64,000 bases of DNA from an uncultured Paracoccaceae bacterium (GCA_947499725.1 CANMPK010000003.1:310001-374000); one strand, 5' to 3'. Shown: positions 16,237 to 26,792, counted from the stretch's first letter. Notes: generated by a model not told the origin, from the sequence alone. Numbers and translations are program-made.

Positions 16237-19194
16237 TTACCCTTTAGTGGTAAGCGCGGCGTCCACCAGCGCTTCTTGTTGAGATTTGTGTTGGCTTGCC
16301 AAACCAGTCGCCGGAGAGGCAGAGGCTGCACGGCCTACATAGACCGGACGTTGATGTTTCGCTTTGGTGCGACCCAGAACCCATTCGATGTTTGGCTCAA
16401 TAAAGCTCCAAGCACCTTGGTTCTTTGGCTCTTCCTGACACCAAACCATTTCCGCATCTGGGAAACGCTCCAGTTCTTTCACCAGAGAAACTGCTGGGAA
16501 TGGGTAGAACTGTTCGATCCGCAGCAAGTAAACATCATCGATGCCACGCGCATCACGCTCTTCCAGCAGGTCATAGTAAACCTTACCGGAACACATCACG
16601 ACGCGTTTGATCTTGTTGTCTTTCACCAGCTTTGTATCGCTGCTGCCCATCTCGGCATCGTCCCACAGAACGCGGTGGAAGCTAGAGCCTTCCAAGAAGT
16701 CCTCGGCCTTAGACACAGCCAGCTTGTGGCGCAGCAAAGACTTCGGAGTCATCAGGATCAGCGGCTTACGGTAGCTGCGGTGCAGCTGACGACGCAGAAT
16801 GTGGAAGTAGTTCGCAGGCGTTGTACAGTTCGCAACGATCCAGTTGTCGCCGCCACACATCTGCAAGAAACGTTCCAGACGCGCGGAAGAGTGCTCTGGG
16901 CCTTGGCCTTCAAAGCCGTGCGGCAACAGAACAGTCAAACCGGACATACGCAGCCATTTGCTTTCACCAGAGCTGATGAACTGGTCGAACATGATCTGCG
17001 CACCGTTGGCGAAGTCACCGAACTGCGCTTCCCACAGGGTCAGCGCGTTTGGTTCTGCCAGCGAGTAGCCATATTCAAAACCCAGAACCGCATATTCAGA
17101 CAGGGCAGAGTCGATCACTTCGTACTGTGCCTGACCTTCGCGAATATTGTTCAGCGGGAAATAACGGTCTTCGGTGTTCTGGTTGATAATGCCAGAGTGA
17201 CGCTGCGAGAATGTCCCGCGTGTCGCATCTTGGCCAGACAGACGCACAGGGTAGCCTTCGGTCATCAAAGACCCAAACGCCAGCGCTTCGCCGGTTGCCC
17301 AGTCGATACCCTCGCCAGAGGCAAACATCTTACCGCGGTTTTCCAGAAGGCGGCCCACTGTTTTGTGCAGCGGATAGTCACCCGGTACGGAAGACAAAGC
17401 CTTGCCCACATCGTCAAATGTGTCGCGCTTAATGGCTGTTTCGCCGCGCTGGTAATCTTCGTCTTGCTTGTCTAGGTGAGACCACTTGCCATCCAGCCAG
17501 TCAGCTTTGTTTGGCTTGAATTCTTTCCCAGCTTCGAATTCTTGGTTCATGCGGGCCTGGAATGCGGCCTTCATGTCTTCGATTTCGCCCTCTGGGATCA
17601 GGCCGTCTTTGACCAGACGTTCTGTGTACAAAGACAGAGTCGTTTTATGGCTCTTGATCTTCTTGTACATCACCGGGTTGGTGAACATCGGCTCGTCGCC
17701 TTCGTTGTGACCAAAGCGGCGGTAGCAGAAGATGTCGATCACGACGTCTTTGTGGAACTTCTGACGGAACTCTGTCGCAACTTTCGCAGCGTGTACAACC
17801 GCCTCTGGGTCATCGCCGTTCACGTGGAAGATCGGCGCTTCAACAACCAGTGCGTTGTCTGTTGGATATGGCGAAGAACGCGAGAAGTGCGGCGCCGTTG
17901 TGAAACCAATCTGGTTGTTCACAACGATATGCATTGTGCCGCCTGTCTTGTGGCCACGCAGGCCAGACAGGGCGAAACATTCCGCAACAACGCCTTGGCC
18001 GGCAAAGGCCGCGTCACCGTGCAACAGGATCGGCAGAACCTGTGTGCGGTCTTCGTCGTTCAGTTGGTCCTGCTTGGCGCGCACCTTACCCAGAACAACT
18101 GGGTTCACCGCTTCAAGGTGCGATGGGTTTGCTGTCAGGGACAAGTGCACTTCGTTGCCGTCAAATTCACGGTCAGAAGAGGCGCCCAAGTGGTATTTCA
18201 CATCGCCAGACCCATCAACGTCTTCCGGCTTAAAGCTACCGCCTTGGAATTCGTTAAAGATCGCGCGATACGGCTTTTGCATCACGTTCGCCAGAATGTT
18301 CAGACGACCACGGTGCGGCATACCAATGACGATGTCTTTAACACCAAGGTTACCACCGCGTTTGATGATCTGTTCCATCGCGGGGATCAGGGATTCACCA
18401 CCGTCCAGACCAAAACGCTTTGTGCCCATGTATTTCACATGCAGGAACTTCTCAAAGCCTTCAGCCTCAACCATTTTGTTCAGGATCGCTTTGCGTCCTT
18501 CACGGGTAAAGGTGATCTCTTTGTTGAAACCCTCGATGCGCTCTTTCAGCCAGCTCGCTTCTTCTGGGTTCGAGATGTGCATGTACTGCAGCGCGAAAGT
18601 GCCACAGTAGGTGCGTTTCACAATGTCCAAGATCTGGCGCATGGTTGCGATCTGCAGGCCAAGAACATTGTCGATAAAGATCGGGCGATCCATATCCGCG
18701 TCTGCAAACCCATAAGAGGCTGGGTCCAGTTCCGGATGAGGCGTGCCATCGCGCATGCCCAATGGGTCAAGGTCCGCGACCAGGTGGCCACGAATACGGT
18801 AAGCGCGGATCAGCATCAGTGCGCGGATCGAGTCCAGAACTGCGCGTTTGATCGCCTCGTCAGAGACCTCCACACCTTTTTCAGCCGCTTTGGCTTTGAT
18901 TTTGTCGCCTGCGCCTTTGGTTTCTGCTGGGGCAGGGTATTCGCCTGTCAACGCGCCAGTCAGTTCATCATTTGGCACCGGTGGCCAGTCGCCACGTGTC
19001 CAGCTCGGGCCAGCGGCCTCTGCTTTTACGTCGAGATCGGCGTCGCCAAGCTGTTTGAAGAAGTCTTGCCAGACCTCGTCTACAGCATTTGGGTCGCTCG
19101 CGTAGCGTGCGTAAAGCTGTTCAAGATACTCAGCGTTATGCCCTTGCATAAAGCTGGATGCATGAAAAATGTCGTTAGGGGATTGGTCGGTCAT
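16237..19194 (-). CDS. sucA: 2-oxoglutarate dehydrogenase E1 component
   Basis: The 985-residue thiamine-diphosphate enzyme decarboxylates 2-oxoglutarate in the TCA cycle. The active-site stretch LTANPSHLEAVNP near residue 357 and the thiamine-diphosphate motif from GDAAFAGQG to NNQIGFTT (about 393-430) are present, as is the transketolase-like C-terminal half. The length is normal for SucA. It lies 96 bp after sucD with a hairpin terminator in that gap, so it may have its own promoter. AGGAGG lies directly upstream of the ATG. Confidence 0.97.
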   Translation of the reverse strand: MTDQSPNDIFHASSFMQGHNAEYLEQLYARYASDPNAVDEVWQDFFKQLGDADLDVKAEAAGPSWTRGDWPPVPNDELTGALTGEYPAPAETKGAGDKIKAKAAEKGVEVSDEAIKRAVLDSIRALMLIRAYRIRGHLVADLDPLGMRDGTPHPELDPASYGFADADMDRPIFIDNVLGLQIATMRQILDIVKRTYCGTFALQYMHISNPEEASWLKERIEGFNKEITFTREGRKAILNKMVEAEGFEKFLHVKYMGTKRFGLDGGESLIPAMEQIIKRGGNLGVKDIVIGMPHRGRLNILANVMQKPYRAIFNEFQGGSFKPEDVDGSGDVKYHLGASSDREFDGNEVHLSLTANPSHLEAVNPVVLGKVRAKQDQLNDEDRTQVLPILLHGDAAFAGQGVVAECFALSGLRGHKTGGTMHIVVNNQIGFTTAPHFSRSSPYPTDNALVVEAPIFHVNGDDPEAVVHAAKVATEFRQKFHKDVVIDIFCYRRFGHNEGDEPMFTNPVMYKKIKSHKTTLSLYTERLVKDGLIPEGEIEDMKAAFQARMNQEFEAGKEFKPNKADWLDGKWSHLDKQDEDYQRGETAIKRDTFDDVGKALSSVPGDYPLHKTVGRLLENRGKMFASGEGIDWATGEALAFGSLMTEGYPVRLSGQDATRGTFSQRHSGIINQNTEDRYFPLNNIREGQAQYEVIDSALSEYAVLGFEYGYSLAEPNALTLWEAQFGDFANGAQIMFDQFISSGESKWLRMSGLTVLLPHGFEGQGPEHSSARLERFLQMCGGDNWIVANCTTPANYFHILRRQLHRSYRKPLILMTPKSLLRHKLAVSKAEDFLEGSSFHRVLWDDAEMGSSDTKLVKDNKIKRVVMCSGKVYYDLLEERDARGIDDVYLLRIEQFYPFPAVSLVKELERFPDAEMVWCQEEPKNQGAWSFIEPNIEWVLGRTKAKHQRPVYVGRAASASPATGLASQHKSQQEALVDAALTTKG

Positions 19195-19231
19195 AGGAGG
19201 ACTCCCGAGCCATTAGGTTTCTATTGTTATT

Positions 19232-19247
19232 CCGACATATATGCCGG
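19232..19247. promoter_or_regulatory. palindrome upstream of sucA
   Basis: CCGACATATATGCCGG is a 16-bp near-perfect palindrome (only one pair mismatched) 38 bp before the sucA start. It lies between the sucD terminator hairpin and sucA and could be an operator or a leader hairpin. No matching regulator is known to me. Confidence 0.3.
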
Positions 19248-19250
19248 CTG

Positions 19251-19283
19251 AAAAGGGATGGGCCCTGTAAAAGCGCCCATCCC
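19251..19283 (-). terminator. intra-operon terminator between sucD and sucA
   Basis: In the minus-strand transcript, GGGATGGGC and GCCCATCCC (plus-strand 19275-19283 and 19255-19263) form a perfect 9-bp stem with an 11-nt loop, followed by TTTT (19254-19251). It lies 8 bp after the sucD stop. Partial termination here would make sucCD more abundant than sucAB-lpd. Confidence 0.65.
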
Positions 19284-19290
19284 CAAAGAT

Positions 19291-20178
19291 TTAGCCAAGT
19301 TCGATTGCTTTTTGAACAGCTTCACCCAAAGTGGCTGGGCTGTCAGCAACAACGATACCTGCTTCTTGCATCGCTGCGATCTTGTCTTCTGCGCCACCGA
19401 CGCCACCAGCAACGATCGCACCCGCGTGACCCATACGACGGCCCGGAGGCGCTGTACGGCCAGCGATGAAGCCCGCTGTTGGTTTCCAACGGCCTTTCTT
19501 ACGCTCGTCTGCTAGGAATGCCGCGGCTTCTTCTTCCGCAGAACCACCGATTTCACCAATCATGATGATAGACTGTGTTTCTTCGTCAGACAGGAACATG
19601 TCCAGCACTTCCAAGTGCTCTGTACCTTTGATCGGGTCGCCGCCGATGCCCACAGCTGTGGACTGGCCCAGACCGATGTCAGCCGTTTGCTTAACCGCTT
19701 CATAAGTCAGTGTACCGGAACGGGACACAACGCCAACAGAGCCACGCTTGTGGATGTGACCTGGCATAATGCCGATCTTACATGCGTCAGGTGTGATAAC
19801 GCCTGGGCAGTTCGGGCCGATCAGACGGCTAGAAGAGTTCTCCAGCGCGCGCTTAACCTTCATCATGTCCAGAACAGGAATACCTTCTGTGATACAGATG
19901 ATCAGTTCCATCTCCGCGTCGATCGCTTCCAGAATGGAATCCGCCGCGAATGGAGGAGGAACATAGATCACAGATGCATTTGCTTCTGTTTTCGCTTTTG
20001 CGTCGTGAACAGAGTCAAACACTGGCAGACCAAGGTGCTCCATGCCGCCTTTGCCTGGTGTTACGCCGCCAACCATGTTGGTGCCGTATGCGATTGCTTG
20101 TTCACTGTGGAAAGTACCCTGAGAGCCAGTCAGACCCTGACAGATTACCTTTGTATTTTCGTCAACGAGAATGGCCAT
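19291..20178 (-). CDS. sucD: succinate-CoA ligase, alpha subunit
   Basis: The 295-residue subunit carries the phosphorylated histidine in [10 protein letters not shown] near residue 250 and a CoA-binding N-terminus ([15 protein letters not shown]). With SucC it interconverts succinyl-CoA and succinate with substrate-level phosphorylation. It follows sucC by 4 bp. Length is typical. Confidence 0.97.
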   Translation of the reverse strand: MAILVDENTKVICQGLTGSQGTFHSEQAIAYGTNMVGGVTPGKGGMEHLGLPVFDSVHDAKAKTEANASVIYVPPPFAADSILEAIDAEMELIICITEGIPVLDMMKVKRALENSSSRLIGPNCPGVITPDACKIGIMPGHIHKRGSVGVVSRSGTLTYEAVKQTADIGLGQSTAVGIGGDPIKGTEHLEVLDMFLSDEETQSIIMIGEIGGSAEEEAAAFLADERKKGRWKPTAGFIAGRTAPPGRRMGHAGAIVAGGVGGAEDKIAAMQEAGIVVADSPATLGEAVQKAIELG

Positions 20179-20182
20179 CTTC

Positions 20183-21376
20183 TTATCCTTTCACCGCTTT
20201 AACGATCTTTTCGGCACCATCAGACAGGTTGTCCGCAGCAATTACGTCCAGACCGGAGTTGTTGATGATGTCTTTACCGGCTTCAACGTTTGTACCCTCA
20301 AGGCGTACAACCAGCGGAACCTGCAGGCCAACTTCTTTAACAGCAGCCACAACGCCCTCTGCGATCACGTCGCAGCGCATGATGCCACCGAAGATGTTAA
20401 CCAGAATGCCTTTAACGTTCGCATCGGATGTGATGATTTTGAACGCTTCAGTCACTTTCTCTTTCGTAGCGCCACCGCCAACGTCAAGGAAGTTTGCAGG
20501 CTCTGCACCGTACAGTTTGATGATGTCCATTGTGGCCATCGCCAGACCGGCGCCGTTCACCATACAACCGATTTCACCGTCAAGCGCGATGTAGTTCAGG
20601 TCGTACTTAGAAGCTTCCAGCTCTTTGGAATCTTCTTCTGTTTCGTCGCGCAGCTCAGCAACATCCGCGTGGCGGTAGATTGCGTTGCCGTCAAAGCTTA
20701 CTTTCGCGTCCAGAACTTTCAGGTCGCCAGAGTCAGACACGATCAGCGGGTTGATTTCCAGCATCTCCATGTCTTTTTCGATGAAGGCTGTGTACAGCTG
20801 ACCCATCAGTTTAACGCACTGCTTAACCTGTGCGCCTTTCAGGCCCAAAGAGAACGCGATGCGGCGGCCGTGGTACGCTTGGTAGCCAGTCGCTGGATCA
20901 ACAGAGAAAGACAGGATCTTCTCAGGAGTTGCCGCTGCAACTTCTTCAATGTCCATGCCGCCTTCAGTGGAGCATACGAAAGACACGCGAGATGTCACAC
21001 GATCCACCAGCAGAGCCAGGTACAATTCTGTTTCAATGCCAGAACCCGCTTCGATGTAGATGCGGTTGACTTGCTTGCCCACTGGACCAGTTTGGTGCGT
21101 GACCAATGTACGGCCCAGCATCTTTTTGGCTTCTTCAGCGGCTTCTTCAACAGATTTGGTCAGGCGTACACCGCCCTTTTCACCCGCATCTGCTTCTTTG
21201 AAAGAGCCTTTGCCGCGACCACCTGCGTGGATCTGCGCCTTTACAACCCAAAGAGGGCCGTCCAGTTCGCCGGCTGCTGTTTTAGCGTCCTCGGCCTTCA
21301 GGACAACACGTCCTTCAGAAACCGGGGCACCGTAAGAGCGAAGCAATGCCTTCGCTTGGTATTCATGGATGTTCAT
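20183..21376 (-). CDS. sucC: succinate-CoA ligase, beta subunit
   Basis: This 397-residue ATP-grasp subunit begins [16 protein letters not shown], the family's hallmark, and has [12 protein letters not shown] and [15 protein letters not shown] motifs for nucleotide binding and the catalytic loop. It is the first gene of the suc operon, and the twin TGTGATCACA operator lies 94-130 bp upstream of its start. Confidence 0.97.
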   Translation of the reverse strand: MNIHEYQAKALLRSYGAPVSEGRVVLKAEDAKTAAGELDGPLWVVKAQIHAGGRGKGSFKEADAGEKGGVRLTKSVEEAAEEAKKMLGRTLVTHQTGPVGKQVNRIYIEAGSGIETELYLALLVDRVTSRVSFVCSTEGGMDIEEVAAATPEKILSFSVDPATGYQAYHGRRIAFSLGLKGAQVKQCVKLMGQLYTAFIEKDMEMLEINPLIVSDSGDLKVLDAKVSFDGNAIYRHADVAELRDETEEDSKELEASKYDLNYIALDGEIGCMVNGAGLAMATMDIIKLYGAEPANFLDVGGGATKEKVTEAFKIITSDANVKGILVNIFGGIMRCDVIAEGVVAAVKEVGLQVPLVVRLEGTNVEAGKDIINNSGLDVIAADNLSDGAEKIVKAVKG

Positions 21377-21469
21377 GAACCTATCCCATTTTGCTGCAGT
21401 TGGGATCGGTATAGACCTGAAGTTACTATTATTCTAAGCGGTTTTTGCAATTTCCAGAAAGTTTTCGAC

Positions 21470-21506
21470 ATTTGTGATCACACGCCAAAAATGTGTGATC
21501 ACAAAT
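21470..21506. promoter_or_regulatory. twin palindromic operator upstream of sucC
   Basis: TGTGATCACA occurs at 21473-21482 and 21494-21503, 21 bp apart (two helical turns). The pair also forms 14-bp inverted arms (ATTTGTGATCACAC, GTGTGATCACAAAT) around a 9-nt centre. The same composite, with the same 21-bp spacing and AAAAAT in the spacer, lies upstream of sdhC at 29368-29398. This strongly suggests a shared dimeric regulator of TCA genes. Which protein binds is not visible in the window. Confidence 0.8.
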
Positions 21507-21817
21507 TAAGAAAATACATTGCAAGTGACGATTCGAACTAGCGATTTAGCTGCAATGCAGCATTGTTTGTAGGGCATTCTGCGTTCCAATGCCCATTTAA
21601 TTTAAATCCGTAACATCGGTATGACAAACCCTCTTGCAGGGGCAAAGCAATGGCAACACTCTCGTCTAAGTCAGCGCATGTTTCTTTGGAAAATGAAAAT
21701 ACACGTGACTTCTAGCGTCGTATTGATAGAAAAAAGACAACTAATGATAAATGTGTAAGCGAGTAGAGTTGAGCCGTGTTTGAAGCAGAACGCCTTTGGC
21801 CCCTTCGAGGAAGGGAT
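21507..21817. other. intergenic region between the sucC operator and the asparagine-synthase-like gene
   Basis: About 310 bp without a credible gene. It holds a 13-bp palindrome GCTGCAATGCAGC (21549-21561) that resembles the CTGC-N3-GCAG form reported for PHA regulator PhaR, and a small CCCT/AGGG hairpin near 21630. The promoter of the plus-strand gene must lie here. GATTCGAAC at 21529 resembles a tRNA T-loop but no tRNA can be folded. Confidence 0.35.
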
Positions 21818-23332
21818 ATGTTCACCGTATTCCGGTTCCAATATGTTCTGTGCGAACTCTCCCAAAAGGCCGATTACCTACCTCAGCGTTTCGAATTTTC
21901 CGGACGTCAAATTTTGGCGGGCAAGGATACAAATATTGTAAAGCTCTTTGACGCCGAAGGCGCGCCAATTGGCTATATGCTCGGGATCGCGGTGGGGCCG
22001 GATGGCCTTTTCAAGAAAACCTACCCCTTCGCCTTCACCAAAGATGATCCGGAATTTTGGCGCAAATTCGAAGAGATTCTGATCGACTGCGCGGGCCGCT
22101 ACACCTTCTTTATCGACACGGGGACCGAAGCACGTCTGTATTGCGATCCCGTAGGGATGAATGGTGTCGTCTATGAAACCCAGGCGCACCGCATCGCGTC
22201 TTCTCCGCTTTTGGCCATTGATCGGCCGGTGATCGCGAACAAGCTGTATGACACAGAGCTACTTGCGGGTCATAAAGTACGCTATACGCTGCATCACACC
22301 TGCGACGAACACGTGAAACGCTTGAACCCTAACTGTTTCATTGATCTTAAAACCTTTGAAACGCAACGTTTCTGGCCGCGTGATGAAGACTTCGCTCTGG
22401 GAGAGCGACCCCACGCTCAAGTCTATGATCAAATCATCGAGGGCCTTGCCTTCAATATCGATGAGATCACGGAGGGCCATCCTTGCGTTATGCCCATCTC
22501 AGGCGGGCGCGACAGTCGCATTTTGGCAGCGGTGGGTAAGAAGAGCCTGCACAAATTGCATATGTTCTACACCCATGTGAAAAACTATGCCTCCGAGGTC
22601 GACGCCCATGTCGGCGCAGGCGTAGCCCATGCGTTGAAGGTGCCGCATCTTATTTTGGGTGGGCGGTTTGAGGATCGATCCTCACGGTGGGAGCGTAAAT
22701 TCCTCGCGCATGCCTACAAGATCTCTCATGCCTCCGAGGCGGCCCCGCCCAAAGAATACGAAACAGGCATCCTCAAAAGCATCCCCTCCGACAAAGTTAT
22801 TCTGCGCGGTCACCAAACAGATCTATTGCGCGCGGTGTTTGTCTTTAAGTCCAAAAGCCGCTGGCACCGCCACGGGTGGCAGCTTGAGCGCATGCAGATC
22901 GTACCGCGAGATGACTTTCACCGTGGCATCTCCGAGCATTTCAAAAAAGAATTCTTCAAATGGCAGCGTACACTGCCCGAAAACGCGATGGAAAAAGCTG
23001 CGGATTTCATGTTCCTAGAGGTGTACTACAATTCCTCTATCGGCGCATCCTTCCCGGGGCTATGGCAGCATTTCTACATGTCCCCGTTCAACAGTCGTCG
23101 GTTGATCAGCCTATCTCTCAGTTTTGAAGAGGCTGAACGCCGCAAAGGCAACCCGGTGAATGACATCATTCAGCGTTGCGCCCCAGAATGCGCCCGCGTC
23201 CCTTACTACGGAGAGGGCGGGGAGCATTTCCCTGAAAACCTTGATCCGAAGAAGTTTGCCCCTCTTTCAGGCCCTCGCTACGAAGCAACAGCCGAGCGTC
23301 TGCGTAACTTGTACAAAACCGCCGCGGAATAG
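21818..23332 (+). CDS. asparagine-synthase-like PP-loop protein
   Basis: The 504-residue protein has an N-terminal domain resembling a class-II glutamine amidotransferase fold (GRYTFFIDTGTEARLYCDPV near residue 90) but starts MFTV, without the Cys2 nucleophile, so it should not release ammonia from glutamine. The C-terminal half has the ATP-pyrophosphatase PP-loop SGGRDS near residue 227. Such proteins adenylate a carboxylate and join an amine. ATG at 21818 has AGGA 6 nt upstream; a GTG at 21776 is an alternative. It stands alone on the plus strand between sucC and mdh, both minus. The substrate is unknown; a surface-glycan or peptide amidation role is only a guess. Confidence 0.75.
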   Translation: MFTVFRFQYVLCELSQKADYLPQRFEFSGRQILAGKDTNIVKLFDAEGAPIGYMLGIAVGPDGLFKKTYPFAFTKDDPEFWRKFEEILIDCAGRYTFFIDTGTEARLYCDPVGMNGVVYETQAHRIASSPLLAIDRPVIANKLYDTELLAGHKVRYTLHHTCDEHVKRLNPNCFIDLKTFETQRFWPRDEDFALGERPHAQVYDQIIEGLAFNIDEITEGHPCVMPISGGRDSRILAAVGKKSLHKLHMFYTHVKNYASEVDAHVGAGVAHALKVPHLILGGRFEDRSSRWERKFLAHAYKISHASEAAPPKEYETGILKSIPSDKVILRGHQTDLLRAVFVFKSKSRWHRHGWQLERMQIVPRDDFHRGISEHFKKEFFKWQRTLPENAMEKAADFMFLEVYYNSSIGASFPGLWQHFYMSPFNSRRLISLSLSFEEAERRKGNPVNDIIQRCAPECARVPYYGEGGEHFPENLDPKKFAPLSGPRYEATAERLRNLYKTAAE

Positions 23333-23364
23333 CCTGCGCGACCTCTAAATTCCCATCGCCCAAT

Positions 23365-23400
23365 AAAAAACGGCGCCGAGGAAACCTCGACGCCGCTTTT
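23365..23400. terminator. bidirectional terminator between convergent genes
   Basis: CGGCGCCGAGG (23371-23381) pairs with CCTCGACGCCG (23385-23395) around an AAA loop with one C-A mismatch. TTTT follows on the plus strand and a run of six T on the minus strand. It serves both the asparagine-synthase-like gene and mdh. Confidence 0.88.
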
Positions 23401-23420
23401 AATTTAATGCTGATAACAGC

Positions 23421-24431
<1,011 letters not shown>

Positions 24432-24503
24432 TTAAGCCTCACGCAAGCACTTTGCGCCGCACTGCGGCGCCAAAAATGACAGTAAACTTACATAAAAGTA
24501 TCA

Positions 24504-24519
24504 GTATACGCTCGTATAC
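24504..24519. promoter_or_regulatory. GTATAC repeat palindrome in the mdh/TauE divergent region
   Basis: GTATAC-GCTC-GTATAC at 24504-24519 is a palindrome made of two self-complementary hexamers. It lies 120 bp upstream of mdh and 31 bp upstream of the exporter gene, so it could regulate either. Confidence 0.3.
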
Positions 24520-24549
24520 ATTGGCTTTTTAGCGTGATTGGCGGCTCGA

Positions 24550-25290
24550 ATGGCACCTGAAATTTTGTTGGTAACCGCGCTGGCAGTGTTCTTTGCGGGC
24601 TTCTCCAAAGGTGGCTTTGGCGGCAGCGTGGCCTTTGTCAGCTCCGCGATTCTTGCAATCGTGATGAAACCAACAGAGGCCGTTGCGTTCATGGCACCGC
24701 TGCTCATTCTGATGGATGTCGGCACGCTTCGCTCCTTCTGGGGCGGCTGGGATGCGCGCCAAGTCAAAGTGCTTCTGATCGGCAGCGCACCGGGCATGAT
24801 CCTAGGAACAATACTGTTTACCGTCATCAGCGACGACATGCTGCGCATTTTGCTCGCAACCATCGCCTTAGCCTTTGTGATCTGGCGTCTTTGGCCCAAG
24901 GGCACCAAAACGCCCAAGCCCTATTCCGAGAACCTCGGCTATGTGGCGGGCGCAGTGGCGGGCTTTTCCAGCTTCGTCAGCCACGCAGGTGGCCCGCCGA
25001 CAGCGATGTATTTGCTCACGCAAAAGCTCAGCAAAACGCAATACCACGCCACCGTCACCTTGGTCTTCTGGATCGTCAATACGCTCAAAATCATCCCATA
25101 TGCCTTCCTCGGCATCTTCAGCGTCGAGCTGTTCTTATACGGTCTTTACATGGTGCCAATCGCGATCTTCGGCGTTTGGCTTGGCATTCGCGCCCATCAC
25201 TGGATCCCAGAACACCTGTTCTTCCGCTTCACCTATGTTTGCCTTGCGCTGACATCCGTGAAGCTGATCTATGATTCAGTGATGAACTAA
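24550..25290 (+). CDS. TauE/SafE-family membrane transporter
   Basis: The 246-residue protein is nearly all hydrophobic with about eight helices and the glycine-rich AGFSKGGFGG and AGFSSFVSHAGGPP repeats of the TauE/SafE family, which export sulfite, sulfoacetate or related organic anions. ATG at 24550 is chosen over TTG at 24538. The ribosome site is weak. Its last codon overlaps the end of a small convergent gene by 4 bp. No sulfur gene lies nearby to name the substrate. Confidence 0.88.
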   Translation: MAPEILLVTALAVFFAGFSKGGFGGSVAFVSSAILAIVMKPTEAVAFMAPLLILMDVGTLRSFWGGWDARQVKVLLIGSAPGMILGTILFTVISDDMLRILLATIALAFVIWRLWPKGTKTPKPYSENLGYVAGAVAGFSSFVSHAGGPPTAMYLLTQKLSKTQYHATVTLVFWIVNTLKIIPYAFLGIFSVELFLYGLYMVPIAIFGVWLGIRAHHWIPEHLFFRFTYVCLALTSVKLIYDSVMN

Positions 25291-25592
25291 GCGTCCTTGC
25301 CATCATCGGGCAACGCTTCAGCCAAAGTCTCAAACGCTTGGCCCGAGGCCACCAAACACATCATCCCATTCGGTTTGGTCACCGTGATCGTCCACGAACC
25401 GCTGTCGGGGCTGGCGAACACTTCAACCAAATCATTGTTCTTCCCAAGGCCAAGCGACTGCCGCGTCTCGCCGTAAGAATTGGTCAATCGCTGCACAATG
25501 GCCTCGCGTGGGCCGCAGTTGCGCAGACTTTGGGCCCAAACTGGCCCTGCAAGCATCATTAAAATTAGTCCAAGTGCGATCTTACCCTTCAT
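25287..25592 (-). CDS. hypothetical exported protein
   Basis: This 101-residue protein has a clear signal peptide (charged MKGK, hydrophobic core, cleavage after VWAQ-like site near residue 20) and two Cys (NCGPREA, MMCLVA) that could form a disulfide in the periplasm. AAGGAGC lies upstream of the ATG at 25592. Similar short proteins of unknown function are common in Rhodobacterales. Its end overlaps the convergent exporter gene. Confidence 0.7.
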   Translation of the reverse strand: MKGKIALGLILMMLAGPVWAQSLRNCGPREAIVQRLTNSYGETRQSLGLGKNNDLVEVFASPDSGSWTITVTKPNGMMCLVASGQAFETLAEALPDDGKDA

Positions 25593-25889
25593 TGCCTTGC
25601 TCCTTTTGCGAAAGCGCGCAGACACCGGCACATCTTCAAGGGGTCTTTACGCATGTCTCCTAGGCTGCGCTCTAAGCAGGAAATATTCGTTAACGCAGCG
25701 CACGGCGGGGCAGGGAAGTTGGCTAAAATCTCTCTCAAATCAAGACCGTCTATCCCAGACGCCTTGCCTATTCCTGCGCGCCCCACCAAAATGACGTCCC
25801 GTATTTCTGCGGTGCGGCGTCAAATCCCTTGCAATCTTTTCGTAAAAAATGCCACTACTGCACGCAACTTTATTTCACGGAGAAAACTC
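25593..25889. other. region between the exported-protein gene and mcl2
   Basis: This 297-bp stretch should hold the promoters of the minus-strand exported-protein gene and of mcl2. An in-frame extension of mcl2 reaches back to 25653 but has no family match or ribosome site, so I read the stretch as noncoding. The last 70 bp are AT-rich. No confident promoter was identified. Confidence 0.4.
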
Positions 25890-26756
25890 TTGTCCGCCTC
25901 AACCTCATCTCGCGCTCGCCCGTTTCGCTCCGTTCTTTACATTCCAGCGTCCAACAGTCGCGCTCTGGAAAAAGCCAAAACACTGCCCGTGGATGCGATC
26001 ATCTTCGATCTGGAAGACGCAGTGGCCCCAGCCGAAAAAATCAACGCCCGCGCCACTTTGGCCGAGGCGCTGAACACCGGCGACTACGGCGCCCGCATGC
26101 GCATCGTGCGCATCAATGATCTCTCCACCGAATGGGGCGCAGACGACGCCAAGGCGATCAAAGACATGCAGGCAGATGCAGTCCTGTTGCCCAAAGTCGA
26201 AAGCGCCGCTCAAGTTCAGGCGCTGGCCGACATCACCGGTGATCTGCCCATCTGGGCGATGATGGAAACGCCGCGCGGCATGCTCAAAGCCTTGGAAATC
26301 GCCGAACATCCCCTGATGCAAGGCTTTGTCATGGGCACCAACGATCTTGCCAAAGAGCTGCAATCCCGCTTCCGCCCAGATCGCCTGCCCATGCAAGCGG
26401 GCCTTGGTCTGTGCCTGCTGGCCGCCAAAGCCGAAGGGATCACAATTGTCGATGGCGTCTACAACGCCTTCAAAGACACCGAGGGCCTGAAAACCGAATG
26501 CGACCAAGGCCGCGACATGGGCTTTGACGGCAAAACTCTAATCCACCCAGCGCAGGTCGAAACCGCCAATGCCGCCTTTGCCCCGTCTGATGCGGAAATC
26601 GATCTCGCCAGCCGCCAAATCGAAGCTTTCGAACAAGCCGAAAAAGACGGCTCCGGCGTCGCTGTGGTCGATGGCAAGATCGTCGAAAACCTGCATGTCG
26701 TCACCGCCCGCGAGATCCTCGCGAAAGCAGATGCAATTTCAGCACTAAGCGACTAA
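25890..26756 (+). CDS. mcl2: (3S)-malyl-CoA thioesterase-like CitE-family protein
   Basis: The 288-residue CitE/HpcH-type TIM-barrel protein has the opening RSVLYIPASNSRALEKA, Asp/Glu metal residues in IIFDLEDAVAP, the METPRG stretch near 125, and a C-terminal AKDGxSG-like QAEKDGSGVAV. In Rhodobacter sphaeroides the shorter paralogue Mcl2 hydrolyses (3S)-malyl-CoA to malate and CoA in the ethylmalonyl-CoA pathway. Length and the neighbouring mch support that. The start is TTG at 25890 with GGAG 7 nt upstream; the reading frame is open further upstream but lacks support. Mcl1 (malyl-CoA lyase) activity cannot be ruled out. Confidence 0.83.
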   Translation: MSASTSSRARPFRSVLYIPASNSRALEKAKTLPVDAIIFDLEDAVAPAEKINARATLAEALNTGDYGARMRIVRINDLSTEWGADDAKAIKDMQADAVLLPKVESAAQVQALADITGDLPIWAMMETPRGMLKALEIAEHPLMQGFVMGTNDLAKELQSRFRPDRLPMQAGLGLCLLAAKAEGITIVDGVYNAFKDTEGLKTECDQGRDMGFDGKTLIHPAQVETANAAFAPSDAEIDLASRQIEAFEQAEKDGSGVAVVDGKIVENLHVVTAREILAKADAISALSD

Positions 26757-26792
26757 CTATTAGGCGATACCAACCAACTCGGAGATCGCATC

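Noticed and set aside
14821-19251. Very long open frames on the plus strand opposite sucB and sucA
   Set aside because: They are antisense to highly conserved genes and have Cys/Phe/His-rich composition, so they are codon-bias shadows.
21529-21537. tRNA T-loop-like GATTCGAAC
   Set aside because: No acceptor, D or anticodon stem can be folded around it on either strand.
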